Shown piece after piece: positions 34,650-42,452 of a stretch of 64,000 nucleotides of DNA. Made by a program: the position numbers and the translations under genes. Position 1 is the first letter of the stretch. Each line of letters starts with the position of its first letter. The notes under the pieces were generated by a model. That model was not told the DNA's origin, made no database searches, and saw nothing but the letters and a program-made list of their open reading frames with translations. The stretch is from Paenibacillus phytorum (lineage in GTDB: Bacteria; Bacillota; Bacilli; Paenibacillales; NBRC-103111), in assembly GCF_013141715.1 (NCBI RefSeq), contig NZ_WHOA01000241.1:310001-374000 (forward strand), in the 5' to 3' direction.

Positions 34650-35642
34650 ATGAGCTTTTTTAAACGATTGAAGGAAAGTATTTCCAGTAAGGCCGAAGCG
34701 GTCACGAATAAGTTCAAAGAAGGACTAACGAAAACAAGAGACGCCTTCGTCGATCGTGTGGATGATTTATTTAGCCGCCGCAAGAAGATAGATGAAGACT
34801 TTTATGAAGAACTTGAAGAAATTCTAATTGGCGCTGATGTAGGTGTAAATACAGTGCTTAAGCTAATCGATCAGCTTCGCGCCGAGGTGAAGAAACGCAA
34901 AATTGAAGATCCCGCGGAGCTTCAGCCGATCCTTTCCGAAAAGTTGATTGAGCTCTTAAAGGGTGACGCTGATGCAGGACTGAAGTTAAATCCAAATGGA
35001 TTATCCGTCATTTTATTTGTTGGTGTGAATGGCGTAGGGAAGACAACGACAATCGGTAAAATGGCACACATGTTTAAATCTCAAGGAAAAAAAGTGTTAA
35101 TGGCTGCAGGCGATACATTTCGTGCCGGTGCAATTGAGCAGTTGGAAACTTGGGGCGAGCGTGTTGGTGTTGATGTGATTAAACAGCAATCAGGCTCCGA
35201 CCCTGCCGCTGTCATGTTTGATGCGGTGCAGGCAGCGAAAACGCGTGGTGTAGACATTTTGTTATGCGATACAGCGGGTCGTTTGCAAAACAAAGTGAAT
35301 TTGATGGAGGAACTGAATAAGATCTATCGCGTTATCCAGCGTGAAGTTCCAGATGCTCCCCATGAGGTCATTCTCGTTTTAGATGCTACTACGGGACAAA
35401 ATGCACTCAGCCAAGCAAAGCTTTTCGGTGACAAAACAGGTCTGACGGGATTGGTGCTTTCCAAGCTCGATGGTACGGCCAAAGGCGGAATCGTTGTAGC
35501 GATCCGTCAAGAGTTATCACTTCCTGTGAAATTCGTTGGCCTCGGTGAGAAAATGGATGATCTTCAGCCTTTTGATTCCGAGCAATTCGTTCATGCCCTC
35601 TTTGGCAAATGGATTGGCGAGCATAAAGAAGAGAATGCTTAA
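34650..35642 (+). CDS. ftsY: Signal recognition particle receptor FtsY
   Basis: FtsY is the membrane receptor for the SRP-ribosome complex. The 330-residue protein has a short acidic/basic N-terminal region (no long A domain) and the NG GTPase: GVNGVGKTTTIGKMA, DTFRAGAIEQL, DTAGRLQNK, and SKLDGTAKGG. TTAGGAGG precedes ATG 34650, so the frame's earlier start is discarded. It works with Ffh, encoded 550 bases downstream. A strong terminator follows. Confidence 0.97.
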   Translation: MSFFKRLKESISSKAEAVTNKFKEGLTKTRDAFVDRVDDLFSRRKKIDEDFYEELEEILIGADVGVNTVLKLIDQLRAEVKKRKIEDPAELQPILSEKLIELLKGDADAGLKLNPNGLSVILFVGVNGVGKTTTIGKMAHMFKSQGKKVLMAAGDTFRAGAIEQLETWGERVGVDVIKQQSGSDPAAVMFDAVQAAKTRGVDILLCDTAGRLQNKVNLMEELNKIYRVIQREVPDAPHEVILVLDATTGQNALSQAKLFGDKTGLTGLVLSKLDGTAKGGIVVAIRQELSLPVKFVGLGEKMDDLQPFDSEQFVHALFGKWIGEHKEENA

Positions 35643-35664
35643 TCTTTTTGTTCTCTGATACGTG

Positions 35665-35708
35665 AAAAATTCTCCTCAGCCGTTTGTTGGTTAGAGGGGA
35701 ATTTTTTT
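35665..35708 (+). terminator. Terminator after ftsY
   Basis: AAAATTC and CCTC pair with GAGG and GAATTTT around a long loop, followed by seven T. Confidence 0.85.
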
Positions 35709-35733
35709 GTTCATTACTGACAAGGTCAAATGC

Positions 35734-35762
35734 TTGACATTCATCTTGGAATTCAGTATGAT
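35734..35762 (+). promoter_or_regulatory. Sigma-A promoter of the ylxM-ffh operon
   Basis: TTGACA (35734-35739) and TATGAT (35757-35762) are separated by 17 bases, 50 bases before ylxM. Confidence 0.8.
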
Positions 35763-35811
35763 AGGTTCTGTTGTGCTGCTGTCAAGCGTGCAACCTTTAC
35801 GGAGGTGGATC

Positions 35812-36162
35812 ATGTCTATCGATCAGATGCTTGAGAAAACGAATCGCGTTAACTTGCTATTTGATTTCTATGAACCGCTGTTGACCGATAAACAGAGAAC
35901 GTTCCTTCAATTGTATTTTCATGATGATTACTCACTCGGAGAAATCGCTGAGAATTTTGAAATTAGCCGCCAGGCGGTTTATGAGCATATTAAACGTGCA
36001 GAGTCAACTCTTCAGGATTATGAGAGTAAATTGCATCTGGTACATAAGCACGAACAACGCATGAAGCTGCGTGCGGAACTGGTTCAGGTGCTTGAGGTTT
36101 GCGAACCGGAGCTAAAGAGGAAAACAACGGAACTTTTTGATACAATAGTAGGGATCGATTAA
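35812..36162 (+). CDS. ylxM: UPF0122 helix-turn-helix protein YlxM
   Basis: A 116-residue protein of the YlxM/SatD-type family that stimulates the SRP pathway in some Gram-positives and is nearly always encoded before ffh. It resembles sigma factor region 4, with LTDKQRTFLQLYFHDDYSLG and the helix-turn-helix FEISRQAVYEHIKRAE. ACGGAGGTGG precedes ATG 35812; the frame's upstream extension runs through the promoter and is not translated. It is 34 bases from ffh. Confidence 0.93.
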   Translation: MSIDQMLEKTNRVNLLFDFYEPLLTDKQRTFLQLYFHDDYSLGEIAENFEISRQAVYEHIKRAESTLQDYESKLHLVHKHEQRMKLRAELVQVLEVCEPELKRKTTELFDTIVGID

Positions 36163-36196
36163 AACATAGAAAGTCCAGAAGCAGGAGGTGAAGCGC

Positions 36197-37555
36197 ATGG
36201 CATTTGAAGGATTGGCAAACCGGTTGCAGAACGTTTTCGGTAAGCTGAGAAGCAAAGGTAAGCTGACGGAAGAAGATGTAGGCGAAGCGCTTCGCGAAGT
36301 ACGATTGGCGCTGCTTGAAGCGGACGTTAACTTTAAAGTAGTCAAAGACTTTATTGCTAAGGTGAAGGAACAGTCCATCGGACAGGAAGTATTGAAATCC
36401 TTCACGCCAGGCATGGTCGTTATCGATATCGTTAACAAAGAGCTGACAGCACTTATGGGCGGTACACAAAGTAAGTTAGCTCGTTCGAATCGACCGCCAA
36501 CAATCATCATGATGGCAGGCTTGCAAGGGGCAGGTAAGACAACAACCTCTGGTAAGCTAGCGAAGATGCTCATTAAACAAAACCATAGACCGCTTCTTGT
36601 AGCCTGTGACATTTATCGTCCGGCTGCGATCAAACAGCTGCAGGTTCTTGGAGAACAGCTCAATGTTCCGGTATTTTCACTTGGGGATCAAGTAAATCCT
36701 GTTGATATTGCGAAAGCAGGACTTCAGCATGCCAAAGATAATGGTAATGATTATGTCATTATCGATACCGCAGGTCGTTTGCACATTGATGAAAACCTGA
36801 TGGACGAGCTGAAAAATGTTCGAACTGCTGTTGAACCGGATGAAATATTGCTCGTTGTCGATGCAATGACCGGGCAGGATGCAGTCAATGTTGCAGAAAG
36901 CTTTCATCAACAGCTTGAACTTACAGGTGTTGTACTGACCAAGCTGGATGGCGATACCCGCGGTGGCGCGGCGTTATCGGTTAAAGCAGTCACAGGATGC
37001 CCAATTAAGTTCGTGGCTAGCGGTGAGAAAATGGATGCTCTAGAACCATTCTTCCCTGATCGTATGGCATCAAGAATTCTTGGTATGGGCGATATGCTTA
37101 CTTTGATTGAGAAGGCACAAGCGGGTATCGACATGGACAAGGCGAAAGAGATGGAGCGCAAAATGCGCAACGCCGAATTCACCTTCGAGGATTTTCTTGA
37201 TCAAATGGAGCAAGTAAAGAAGATGGGACCTCTGGATCAAATTCTTGAGATGCTGCCAGGAGCTAATAAGATCAAGGGCATGAAAGATATGAAAGTTGAC
37301 GACAAACAAATGGCACGTGTTGAAGCTATTGTGAAGTCGATGACAACCGAAGAGAAACGCAAGCCTGAACTTCTCAATGCGAACCGTCGCAAACGGATTG
37401 CTCAAGGCAGTGGCAACTCGGTGCAAGAGGTCAACCGTTTCATCAAGCAGTTTGACGATATGCGTAAAATGATGAAGCAGTTTTCCGGCATGATGGGACC
37501 TAAAGGTGCCAAAGGAATGAAGAAGTTAGGCAAGGGTTTTAAATTTCCCTTTTAA
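36197..37555 (+). CDS. ffh: Signal recognition particle protein Ffh
   Basis: Ffh binds signal peptides and 4.5S/scRNA and delivers ribosomes to FtsY. The 452-residue protein has an N domain, a GTPase with GLQGAGKTTTSGKLA, DTAGRLH and TKLDGDTRGG, and a C-terminal methionine-rich M domain (repeated MKQFSGMMG and similar). AGGAGGTG precedes ATG 36197; a GTG three codons earlier overlaps that site. rpsP follows 35 bases downstream. Confidence 0.97.
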   Translation: MAFEGLANRLQNVFGKLRSKGKLTEEDVGEALREVRLALLEADVNFKVVKDFIAKVKEQSIGQEVLKSFTPGMVVIDIVNKELTALMGGTQSKLARSNRPPTIIMMAGLQGAGKTTTSGKLAKMLIKQNHRPLLVACDIYRPAAIKQLQVLGEQLNVPVFSLGDQVNPVDIAKAGLQHAKDNGNDYVIIDTAGRLHIDENLMDELKNVRTAVEPDEILLVVDAMTGQDAVNVAESFHQQLELTGVVLTKLDGDTRGGAALSVKAVTGCPIKFVASGEKMDALEPFFPDRMASRILGMGDMLTLIEKAQAGIDMDKAKEMERKMRNAEFTFEDFLDQMEQVKKMGPLDQILEMLPGANKIKGMKDMKVDDKQMARVEAIVKSMTTEEKRKPELLNANRRKRIAQGSGNSVQEVNRFIKQFDDMRKMMKQFSGMMGPKGAKGMKKLGKGFKFPF

Positions 37556-37590
37556 ATAAGCATTTTATTCTAAGTAGGAGGTGATTTTTC

Positions 37591-37863
37591 ATGGCAGTAC
37601 GTATTCGTCTTAAACGTGTAGGCGCTCATAAAGCTCCTTTTTACCGTGTGGTGGTTTCGGATTCCCGTTCCCCGCGTGATGGTCGTTTTATCGAAGAAAT
37701 CGGTACTTATAACCCAATTGCTGAACCAGCAGCTGTAACTCTTGATGAGGAGAAAGCGCTGAAATGGCTTCAAACTGGCGCTCAACCGTCCGATACAGTT
37801 CGCAGCCTGTTCTCAAAAGCAGGTCTGATGACTAAGTTTCACGAGCTGAAATTACAGAAGTAA
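37591..37863 (+). CDS. rpsP: 30S ribosomal protein S16
   Basis: The 90-residue S16 begins MAVRIRLKRVGAHKAPFYRVVVSDSRSPRDG, whose opening (MAVRIRLKRVG) and RDGRFIEEIGTYNP segment are the family signatures. TAGGAGGTG precedes ATG 37591. It sits in the ffh-rpsP-khpA-rimM-trmD-rplS run and is probably cotranscribed with khpA. Confidence 0.97.
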   Translation: MAVRIRLKRVGAHKAPFYRVVVSDSRSPRDGRFIEEIGTYNPIAEPAAVTLDEEKALKWLQTGAQPSDTVRSLFSKAGLMTKFHELKLQK

Positions 37864-37889
37864 TCTGTTATCTTTCGGAGGGTGGGTTC

Positions 37890-38120
37890 ATGAAGGATCT
37901 TATCACCGTAATTGCTAAGGCTCTTGTCGATCATCCGGAAGAAGTACGTGTCGCTGTGGTGGAGAAAGATGACAAGATCGAGTACAGGCTTTCTGTCCAC
38001 CCCGACGATGTCGGTAAAGTGATTGGCAAGCAAGGCAAGATTGCGAAGTCGCTCCGCACAGTTGTCACGTCGGCAGCAGTGAAAGAGACGAAACGGGTAG
38101 CCGTTGAAATCGTTTCATAA
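37890..38120 (+). CDS. khpA: KH-domain RNA-binding protein KhpA
   Basis: KhpA (YlqC) is a 76-residue single-KH-domain protein that partners with KhpB/EloR in RNA binding and cell-elongation control in Gram-positives. The GKVIGKQGKIAKSLRTVV stretch is the GXXG loop of the KH fold. ATG 37890 follows CGGAGGG. It lies between rpsP and rimM as usual; the ylqD gene found next in B. subtilis is absent. Confidence 0.94.
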   Translation: MKDLITVIAKALVDHPEEVRVAVVEKDDKIEYRLSVHPDDVGKVIGKQGKIAKSLRTVVTSAAVKETKRVAVEIVS

Positions 38121-38126
38121 GAAACT

Positions 38127-38155
38127 AGGTTAGGATATAGTTCCTAACCTTTTTC
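38127..38155 (+). terminator. Terminator between khpA and rimM
   Basis: AGGTTAGG pairs perfectly with CCTAACCT, followed by TTTTT. Confidence 0.85.
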
Positions 38156-38202
38156 TTGTATGGTTTTGAAGGTAAATTAATGTGGAGGTTGGGCAAGCGC
38201 AT

Positions 38203-38718
38203 ATGAGCGAAAAACTTGTGACAGTTGGTCGAATTGTGAATAGCCATGGTATTCGTGGAGAGCTAAAAGTGGTTCCGGAAACTGATTTTCCCGAGCGTTT
38301 TGATAAAGGAAACGCATTGATTATTGTAGATTCTCAAAATAAGCAAACGCCGGTGACGGTGCAAACCTCCCGCTTACATAAAAATATGTTTATCTTGCAG
38401 TTTGATCAATTCTCTAACATTAATGATGTTGAGAAATACAAAGGCTCGCTTCTCAAGATTGAAGCTAAGGAGCAACAGCCTCTTGAAGAGGGAGAATATT
38501 ATTATCACGAGATCATTGGTTGTAAGGTCGTTACGGAAGAAGGCCAGGAGTTAGGGCTTGTTTCTGAGGTGTTGACACCGGGAGCTAATGACGTATGGGT
38601 CGTTTCTTTGCCGAAAGGCAAACAGTTGTTGCTTCCAGTCATCGATGATGTGATACTCGATGTGGACATTGCCAACAAAACGATTCGTATTCATCTGATG
38701 GAAGGATTAATGGAATGA
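38203..38718 (+). CDS. rimM: 16S rRNA processing protein RimM
   Basis: RimM assists maturation of the 30S head. The 171-residue protein has the N-terminal VGRIVNSHGIRGELKV motif and a C-terminal PRC-barrel (YYYHEIIGCKVVTEEGQELG, ending LLLPVIDDVI). The start at ATG 38203 matches the family, but the only Shine-Dalgarno (GGAGG) is 14 bases upstream; GTG 38182 overlaps that site and is unlikely. It overlaps trmD by four bases. Confidence 0.95.
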   Translation: MSEKLVTVGRIVNSHGIRGELKVVPETDFPERFDKGNALIIVDSQNKQTPVTVQTSRLHKNMFILQFDQFSNINDVEKYKGSLLKIEAKEQQPLEEGEYYYHEIIGCKVVTEEGQELGLVSEVLTPGANDVWVVSLPKGKQLLLPVIDDVILDVDIANKTIRIHLMEGLME

Positions 38719-39473
38719 GAATCGATGTATTGACCCTGTTCCCGGAAATGTTCGAGGGTGTGTTTTCGTCCAGCATTTTAGGGAAAGCACGTGACAAGGG
38801 AATTGTTGCTCTTAACACGGTTAATTTTCGAGATTATTCCAATAATAAGCATAACACAGTAGATGATTATCCTTACGGCGGCGGTGGGGGGATGGTTTTA
38901 AAGCCAGAGCCGATATTTGCTGCTGTTGAGAATCTGCCCGTACATCAAGAAGATGGACAAGACCCAGTGAAGCCGCGAGTGATTCTCATGTGCCCACAAG
39001 GTGAGACGTTCACACAGAAGAAAGCGGAGGAGCTGTCAAATGAACAGCATCTCGTGTTCATATGTGGTCATTATGAAGGCTATGATGAGCGCATTAGGCA
39101 GTATCTAGTGACGGATGAGCTGTCCATCGGTGATTATGTATTAACAGGCGGCGAGTTACCCGCAATGGTCGTTATAGACAGCGTAGTGAGGCTGCTGCCT
39201 GGTGTGCTTGGCAATGAGATGTCAGCGGTGACAGATTCGTTTTCCACAGGCTTGCTAGAGTATCCTCACTACACGAGGCCTGCGAAGTTCAGGGACTGGG
39301 ACGTGCCTGAGATGCTGTTATCAGGGCATCATGAAAATGTGAAGCGTTGGCGCCGCAAGGAGTCTCTGTTCCGAACGCTAGAACGTCGTCCTGATTTGCT
39401 TGAAGGAAGAGAACTATCCAAAGAGGAAAAAGCTTGGGTGGTTGAATGGAACGGGCGGAAGCAAGAGGAGTAA
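38715..39473 (+). CDS. trmD: tRNA (guanine(37)-N(1))-methyltransferase
   Basis: TrmD methylates G37 next to the anticodon, preventing frameshifts. The 252-residue SPOUT protein has MRIDVLTLFPEMF at its start, YPYGGGGGMVLKPEP, and the knotted SAM-binding segments ICGHYEGYDERI and SIGDYVLTGGELPAMV. It overlaps rimM by ATGA, so translation is coupled. rplS follows after a 164-base gap with its own promoter. Confidence 0.97.
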   Translation: MRIDVLTLFPEMFEGVFSSSILGKARDKGIVALNTVNFRDYSNNKHNTVDDYPYGGGGGMVLKPEPIFAAVENLPVHQEDGQDPVKPRVILMCPQGETFTQKKAEELSNEQHLVFICGHYEGYDERIRQYLVTDELSIGDYVLTGGELPAMVVIDSVVRLLPGVLGNEMSAVTDSFSTGLLEYPHYTRPAKFRDWDVPEMLLSGHHENVKRWRRKESLFRTLERRPDLLEGRELSKEEKAWVVEWNGRKQEE

Positions 39474-39492
39474 GCCCCCAAAAACTTCTCTA

Positions 39493-39521
39493 TTGAATTT
39501 CTTTCCTGTCTATGATAATAT
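39493..39521 (+). promoter_or_regulatory. Probable sigma-A promoter of rplS
   Basis: TTGAAT (39493-39498) and TAATAT (39516-39521) are separated by 17 bases; the transcript would have a leader of about 110 bases. Confidence 0.5.
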
Positions 39522-39529
39522 ATATTCTG

Positions 39530-39620
39530 TTGTGAATTTTTCAACAGTTCGAGTCTGGTGGTCCTCTACGCATAACAACTAAGAACGACTATGCTAATAA
39601 GCGGAATGAACACCTGTGTG
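39530..39620 (+). promoter_or_regulatory. Candidate L19 leader of rplS
   Basis: A conserved L19 leader controlling rplS is known in Firmicutes, and this leader of about 110 bases is in the right position. It can form small stems such as ACAC/GTGT just before the ribosome binding site. I could not compare it with the consensus, so the call rests on position. Confidence 0.35.
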
Positions 39621-39637
39621 GAAGGAGGGAGTCAACT

Positions 39638-39979
39638 ATGAATCTTATTCAAGAGATTACGAAAGAGCAACTCCGTACGGATATTCCTAATTTCCGTCCA
39701 GGAGACACACTTAAAGTACACGTAAAAGTTATCGAGGGTACACGTGAGCGTATTCAGCTGTTTGAAGGTGTTGTTATTAAACGCCACGGCGGTGGAATCA
39801 GCGAAACGTTTACAGTTCGTAAAATTTCTTACGGTGTGGGTGTGGAAAGAACTTTCCCATTCCATTCTCCGAAGATTGACAAGATTGAAGTGGCTCGCCG
39901 TGGTAAAGTTCGTCGTGCGAAACTTTATTATCTGCGTGGTCTTCGTGGTAAAGCAGCAAGAATTAAAGAAATTCGATAA
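39638..39979 (+). CDS. rplS: 50S ribosomal protein L19
   Basis: The 113-residue L19 has the FRPGDTLKVHVKVIEGTRER and FEGVVIKRHGGGISETFTVR segments and ends with the canonical RAKLYYLRGLRGKAARIKE. AAGGAGGG precedes ATG 39638. It closes the ribosomal run and is followed by a terminator. Confidence 0.97.
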   Translation: MNLIQEITKEQLRTDIPNFRPGDTLKVHVKVIEGTRERIQLFEGVVIKRHGGGISETFTVRKISYGVGVERTFPFHSPKIDKIEVARRGKVRRAKLYYLRGLRGKAARIKEIR

Positions 39980-39986
39980 GAAAACG

Positions 39987-40019
39987 GGGGGCTTGTTCAG
40001 GCAAGTCTCCTTTTCATTT
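39987..40019 (+). terminator. Terminator after rplS
   Basis: GGGGGCTTG pairs with CAAGTCTCC (two GU pairs) across a six-base loop and is followed by TTTT. The word ATGGTACATA is directly repeated just after it (40021-40041). Confidence 0.65.
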
Positions 40020-40079
40020 TCATGGTACATAATGGTACATAATAGATATAAACCAAAACTGGAAAAGAGGCAATCAGTG

Positions 40080-40691
40080 ATGGAACACAATAATCAAGAA
40101 CAGCCTTACATAGAGCCGGATACAACTACAGAAACGACTCCCGTTAAAACAGCGAAAAGCGAAACATGGGAATGGATTAAAGCATTAGTAATCGCGGGAG
40201 TGCTCGTGATTATCATTCGTTGGTTCCTGTTCTCTCCTTTTATTGTTGATGGAGATTCCATGCGTCCGAACTTTCAAACAGGTGAACGACTCATTGTCAA
40301 TAAAATTGTTTATGATATTCGCTCACCTAAACGCGGAGAAGTTATCGTTTTCCATGCACCGGAAGGTAAGGATTACATTAAACGCATAATTGCTCTCCCA
40401 GGTGAGACCGTAAGGGTTACTGGTGACAAGGTGTTCATTAATGGTCAAGAGATTGATCAGCCTTATATCAAAGATGCGATTGAGCAGGCGAAAAAAGAAG
40501 GACATGCGTATAATACGTTATCCGATTTTCAAGAGAAACAAGTGCCTGAAGGTGAAATATTCGCAATGGGAGATAACCGCGGAAACTCCAAAGACAGCCG
40601 AGCGATTGGCTTCATTCCTTACAACAAAATTGTAGGTCGTGCGGAAGTCATTTTTTGGCCAGTGAGCAAAATTAGTTTCATACATTTTTGA
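40080..40691 (+). CDS. lepB: Type I signal peptidase
   Basis: This enzyme removes signal peptides from secreted proteins. The 203-residue protein has a short cytoplasmic N-terminus, one membrane helix (about 35-52), the catalytic Ser in GDSMRPNF and Lys in DYIKRIIALPGE, plus the GDNRGNSKDSR box. The ATG at 40080 gives the normal Gram-positive size; the frame is open much further upstream but through rplS. The Shine-Dalgarno (AAAGAGG) is moderate. It lies between rplS and rbgA, a common Bacillales and Paenibacillus arrangement. Confidence 0.95.
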   Translation: MEHNNQEQPYIEPDTTTETTPVKTAKSETWEWIKALVIAGVLVIIIRWFLFSPFIVDGDSMRPNFQTGERLIVNKIVYDIRSPKRGEVIVFHAPEGKDYIKRIIALPGETVRVTGDKVFINGQEIDQPYIKDAIEQAKKEGHAYNTLSDFQEKQVPEGEIFAMGDNRGNSKDSRAIGFIPYNKIVGRAEVIFWPVSKISFIHF

Positions 40692-40702
40692 GGTGAAGTA
40701 GA

Positions 40703-41575
40703 ATGACCATTCAATGGTTTCCCGGTCACATGACCAAGGCTCGACGGCAGATTGAAGAAAAGCTTAAGTTGATTGATGTTGTGATCGAGCTCTTGGATGC
40801 CCGCATACCGCTCTCCAGTCGGAACCCGATGGTAGATGAGATTTTAAAAGGTAAACCGCGCTTGGTTCTGCTTAACAAGAATGACTTGGCAGATCCGCAA
40901 GTGACGGCAGATTGGGTTAAGTATTTTGCTGATCAGGGCCTACCAGCATTACCGATTGATGCAGCAACCGGAACGCACGTCAAAGAAATTTTGCCGCGAG
41001 TTAAGCAGCTTTGGGCACATAAAATTGAACGGCAGCTTAGCAAAGGGATTAATCCTCGTGCTGTAAGAGCGCTTATAGTAGGTATCCCAAACGTTGGGAA
41101 ATCGACGCTGATTAATCAGTTAGCAGGTAAAAAGATTGCAGCAACCGGAGATAAGCCGGGTGTTACGAAGGGGCAGCAATGGATTAAAGTTGGAACCGAA
41201 ATGGACTTGCTTGATACGCCGGGTATTTTGTGGCCAAAATTCGAAGACCAATTGGTTGGAATGAGATTGGCAGCAACGGGCGCTATTAAGGAAGAACTTC
41301 TTCATTTAGACGAGATTGCACTCTTTGTCGTTAAATACATGGTTCAGAACTATGGGGCCGGTATTCAAGAACGATTTGGAGTTCAAGACCTTCCAGAGGA
41401 TTTGGACGACATACAGGAAATGGTCAAAGTCATGGAAGCTATCGGTCGTAAGCGTGGAGCGATTGTGAGCGGGGGCAAAGTGGATTTGGACAAAGCCTCA
41501 TTAATCATTATTCGTGAGCTTAGAGCAGGTAAGATGGGGCGCATTTCTTTGGAGAGACCCCTTGATAAAAGGTAG
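40703..41575 (+). CDS. rbgA: Ribosome biogenesis GTPase RbgA (YlqF)
   Basis: RbgA is essential for late 50S assembly in Bacillus. The 290-residue protein begins MTIQWFPGHMTKA and has the circularly permuted GTPase order: LLNKNDLAD (G4) first, then GIPNVGKST (G1) and LLDTPGIL (G3), followed by a C-terminal helical domain that contacts rRNA. GAGGTG precedes ATG 40703, 11 bases after lepB, so they are likely cotranscribed. A terminator follows. Confidence 0.96.
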   Translation: MTIQWFPGHMTKARRQIEEKLKLIDVVIELLDARIPLSSRNPMVDEILKGKPRLVLLNKNDLADPQVTADWVKYFADQGLPALPIDAATGTHVKEILPRVKQLWAHKIERQLSKGINPRAVRALIVGIPNVGKSTLINQLAGKKIAATGDKPGVTKGQQWIKVGTEMDLLDTPGILWPKFEDQLVGMRLAATGAIKEELLHLDEIALFVVKYMVQNYGAGIQERFGVQDLPEDLDDIQEMVKVMEAIGRKRGAIVSGGKVDLDKASLIIIRELRAGKMGRISLERPLDKR

Positions 41576-41593
41576 TCAGGTCATTAAATTATA

Positions 41594-41645
41594 GGTCACT
41601 TTTGGACTCAGCTGATTAGGCGGGTCCGGGGTGGCTTTTTCTTTT
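41594..41645 (+). terminator. Terminator after rbgA
   Basis: GTCAC-TTT-GGACTC pairs with GGGTCC-GGG-GTGGC (several GU pairs, one bulge), followed by TTTTTCTTTTT. Confidence 0.7.
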
Positions 41646-41729
41646 TATTCAGAGAATGTGAAAAAAATGGGTGTGGCTTGACTAAGCGCCAATCCTTTAT
41701 AATGAGGAAATGGAAAGGGGCGAAAGCCA

Positions 41730-42377
41730 TTGCTAGAGCATGAAAAACAACTGTGGGAGCAAGGGTTTACTCTTATTGCGGGTATCGATGAGGTAGGAAG
41801 AGGATGTTTATTCGGGGATGTCGTCGCGGCTGCGGTTATACTTCCAATGGGATATTTGCTGGAGGGTGTGGATGATTCCAAGAAGCTTTCTGAAAAGAAG
41901 CGAGATATCTTCTATGATCAAATCATGGCTGAGGCTTTGGCTGTTGGTGTAGGCATTGTGGATGTAGATAGAATTGAAGCGATCAATATCAAACAGGCGG
42001 CCAGACTTGCTATGAAGCAGGCAGTGGAGCAGTTAAACATAGCACCTGATTTTCTTCTTGTGGATGCGGAGAACGTTGATGTGGACATAGAACAATCCGC
42101 GATCATTCATGGAGATGCACTTAGTCAATCTATTGCAGCTGCATCGATTATTGCTAAGGTTACCCGTGATCGTATGTGTGTGGATTGGGATGAGCAGTTT
42201 CCCGAATATGGACTTGCTATACATAAAGGATATGCAACAAAGCACCATAGAGAGATGCTCTTGCGATATGGTCCTACACCGCTGCACCGGAAATTATTTA
42301 TACGTAAAGTGATGGCGCAATTGGAAGAGAAAGAGATTGTGCTCGAGTCTGAACAGCTGGAATTGGATCTCATTTAA
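41730..42377 (+). CDS. rnhB: Ribonuclease HII
   Basis: RNase HII removes ribonucleotides from DNA. The 215-residue protein has the GIDEVGRG motif with the first catalytic Asp-Glu pair, DDSKKLS, LLVDAENVD and IAAASIIAKVTRDR. The usual GRGPLAGPVV is replaced by GRGCLFGDVV, an unusual local variant that leaves the catalytic acids intact. The start is TTG 41730, nine bases after AAAGGGG. It precedes the ylqG-ylqH-like genes as in Bacillus. Confidence 0.94.
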   Translation: MLEHEKQLWEQGFTLIAGIDEVGRGCLFGDVVAAAVILPMGYLLEGVDDSKKLSEKKRDIFYDQIMAEALAVGVGIVDVDRIEAINIKQAARLAMKQAVEQLNIAPDFLLVDAENVDVDIEQSAIIHGDALSQSIAAASIIAKVTRDRMCVDWDEQFPEYGLAIHKGYATKHHREMLLRYGPTPLHRKLFIRKVMAQLEEKEIVLESEQLELDLI

Positions 42378-42452
42378 CTTATTATTGTAACGAAAAGGCA
42401 ACAAGCCGCCGATAATATACATAAGTGTTTAGGAAGATTTGAGGTGAGCACC

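Noticed and set aside
39744..40079. Longer start for the signal peptidase
   Set aside because: The extension is rplS read in another frame and would give an abnormal N-terminus; ATG 40080 fits the family.
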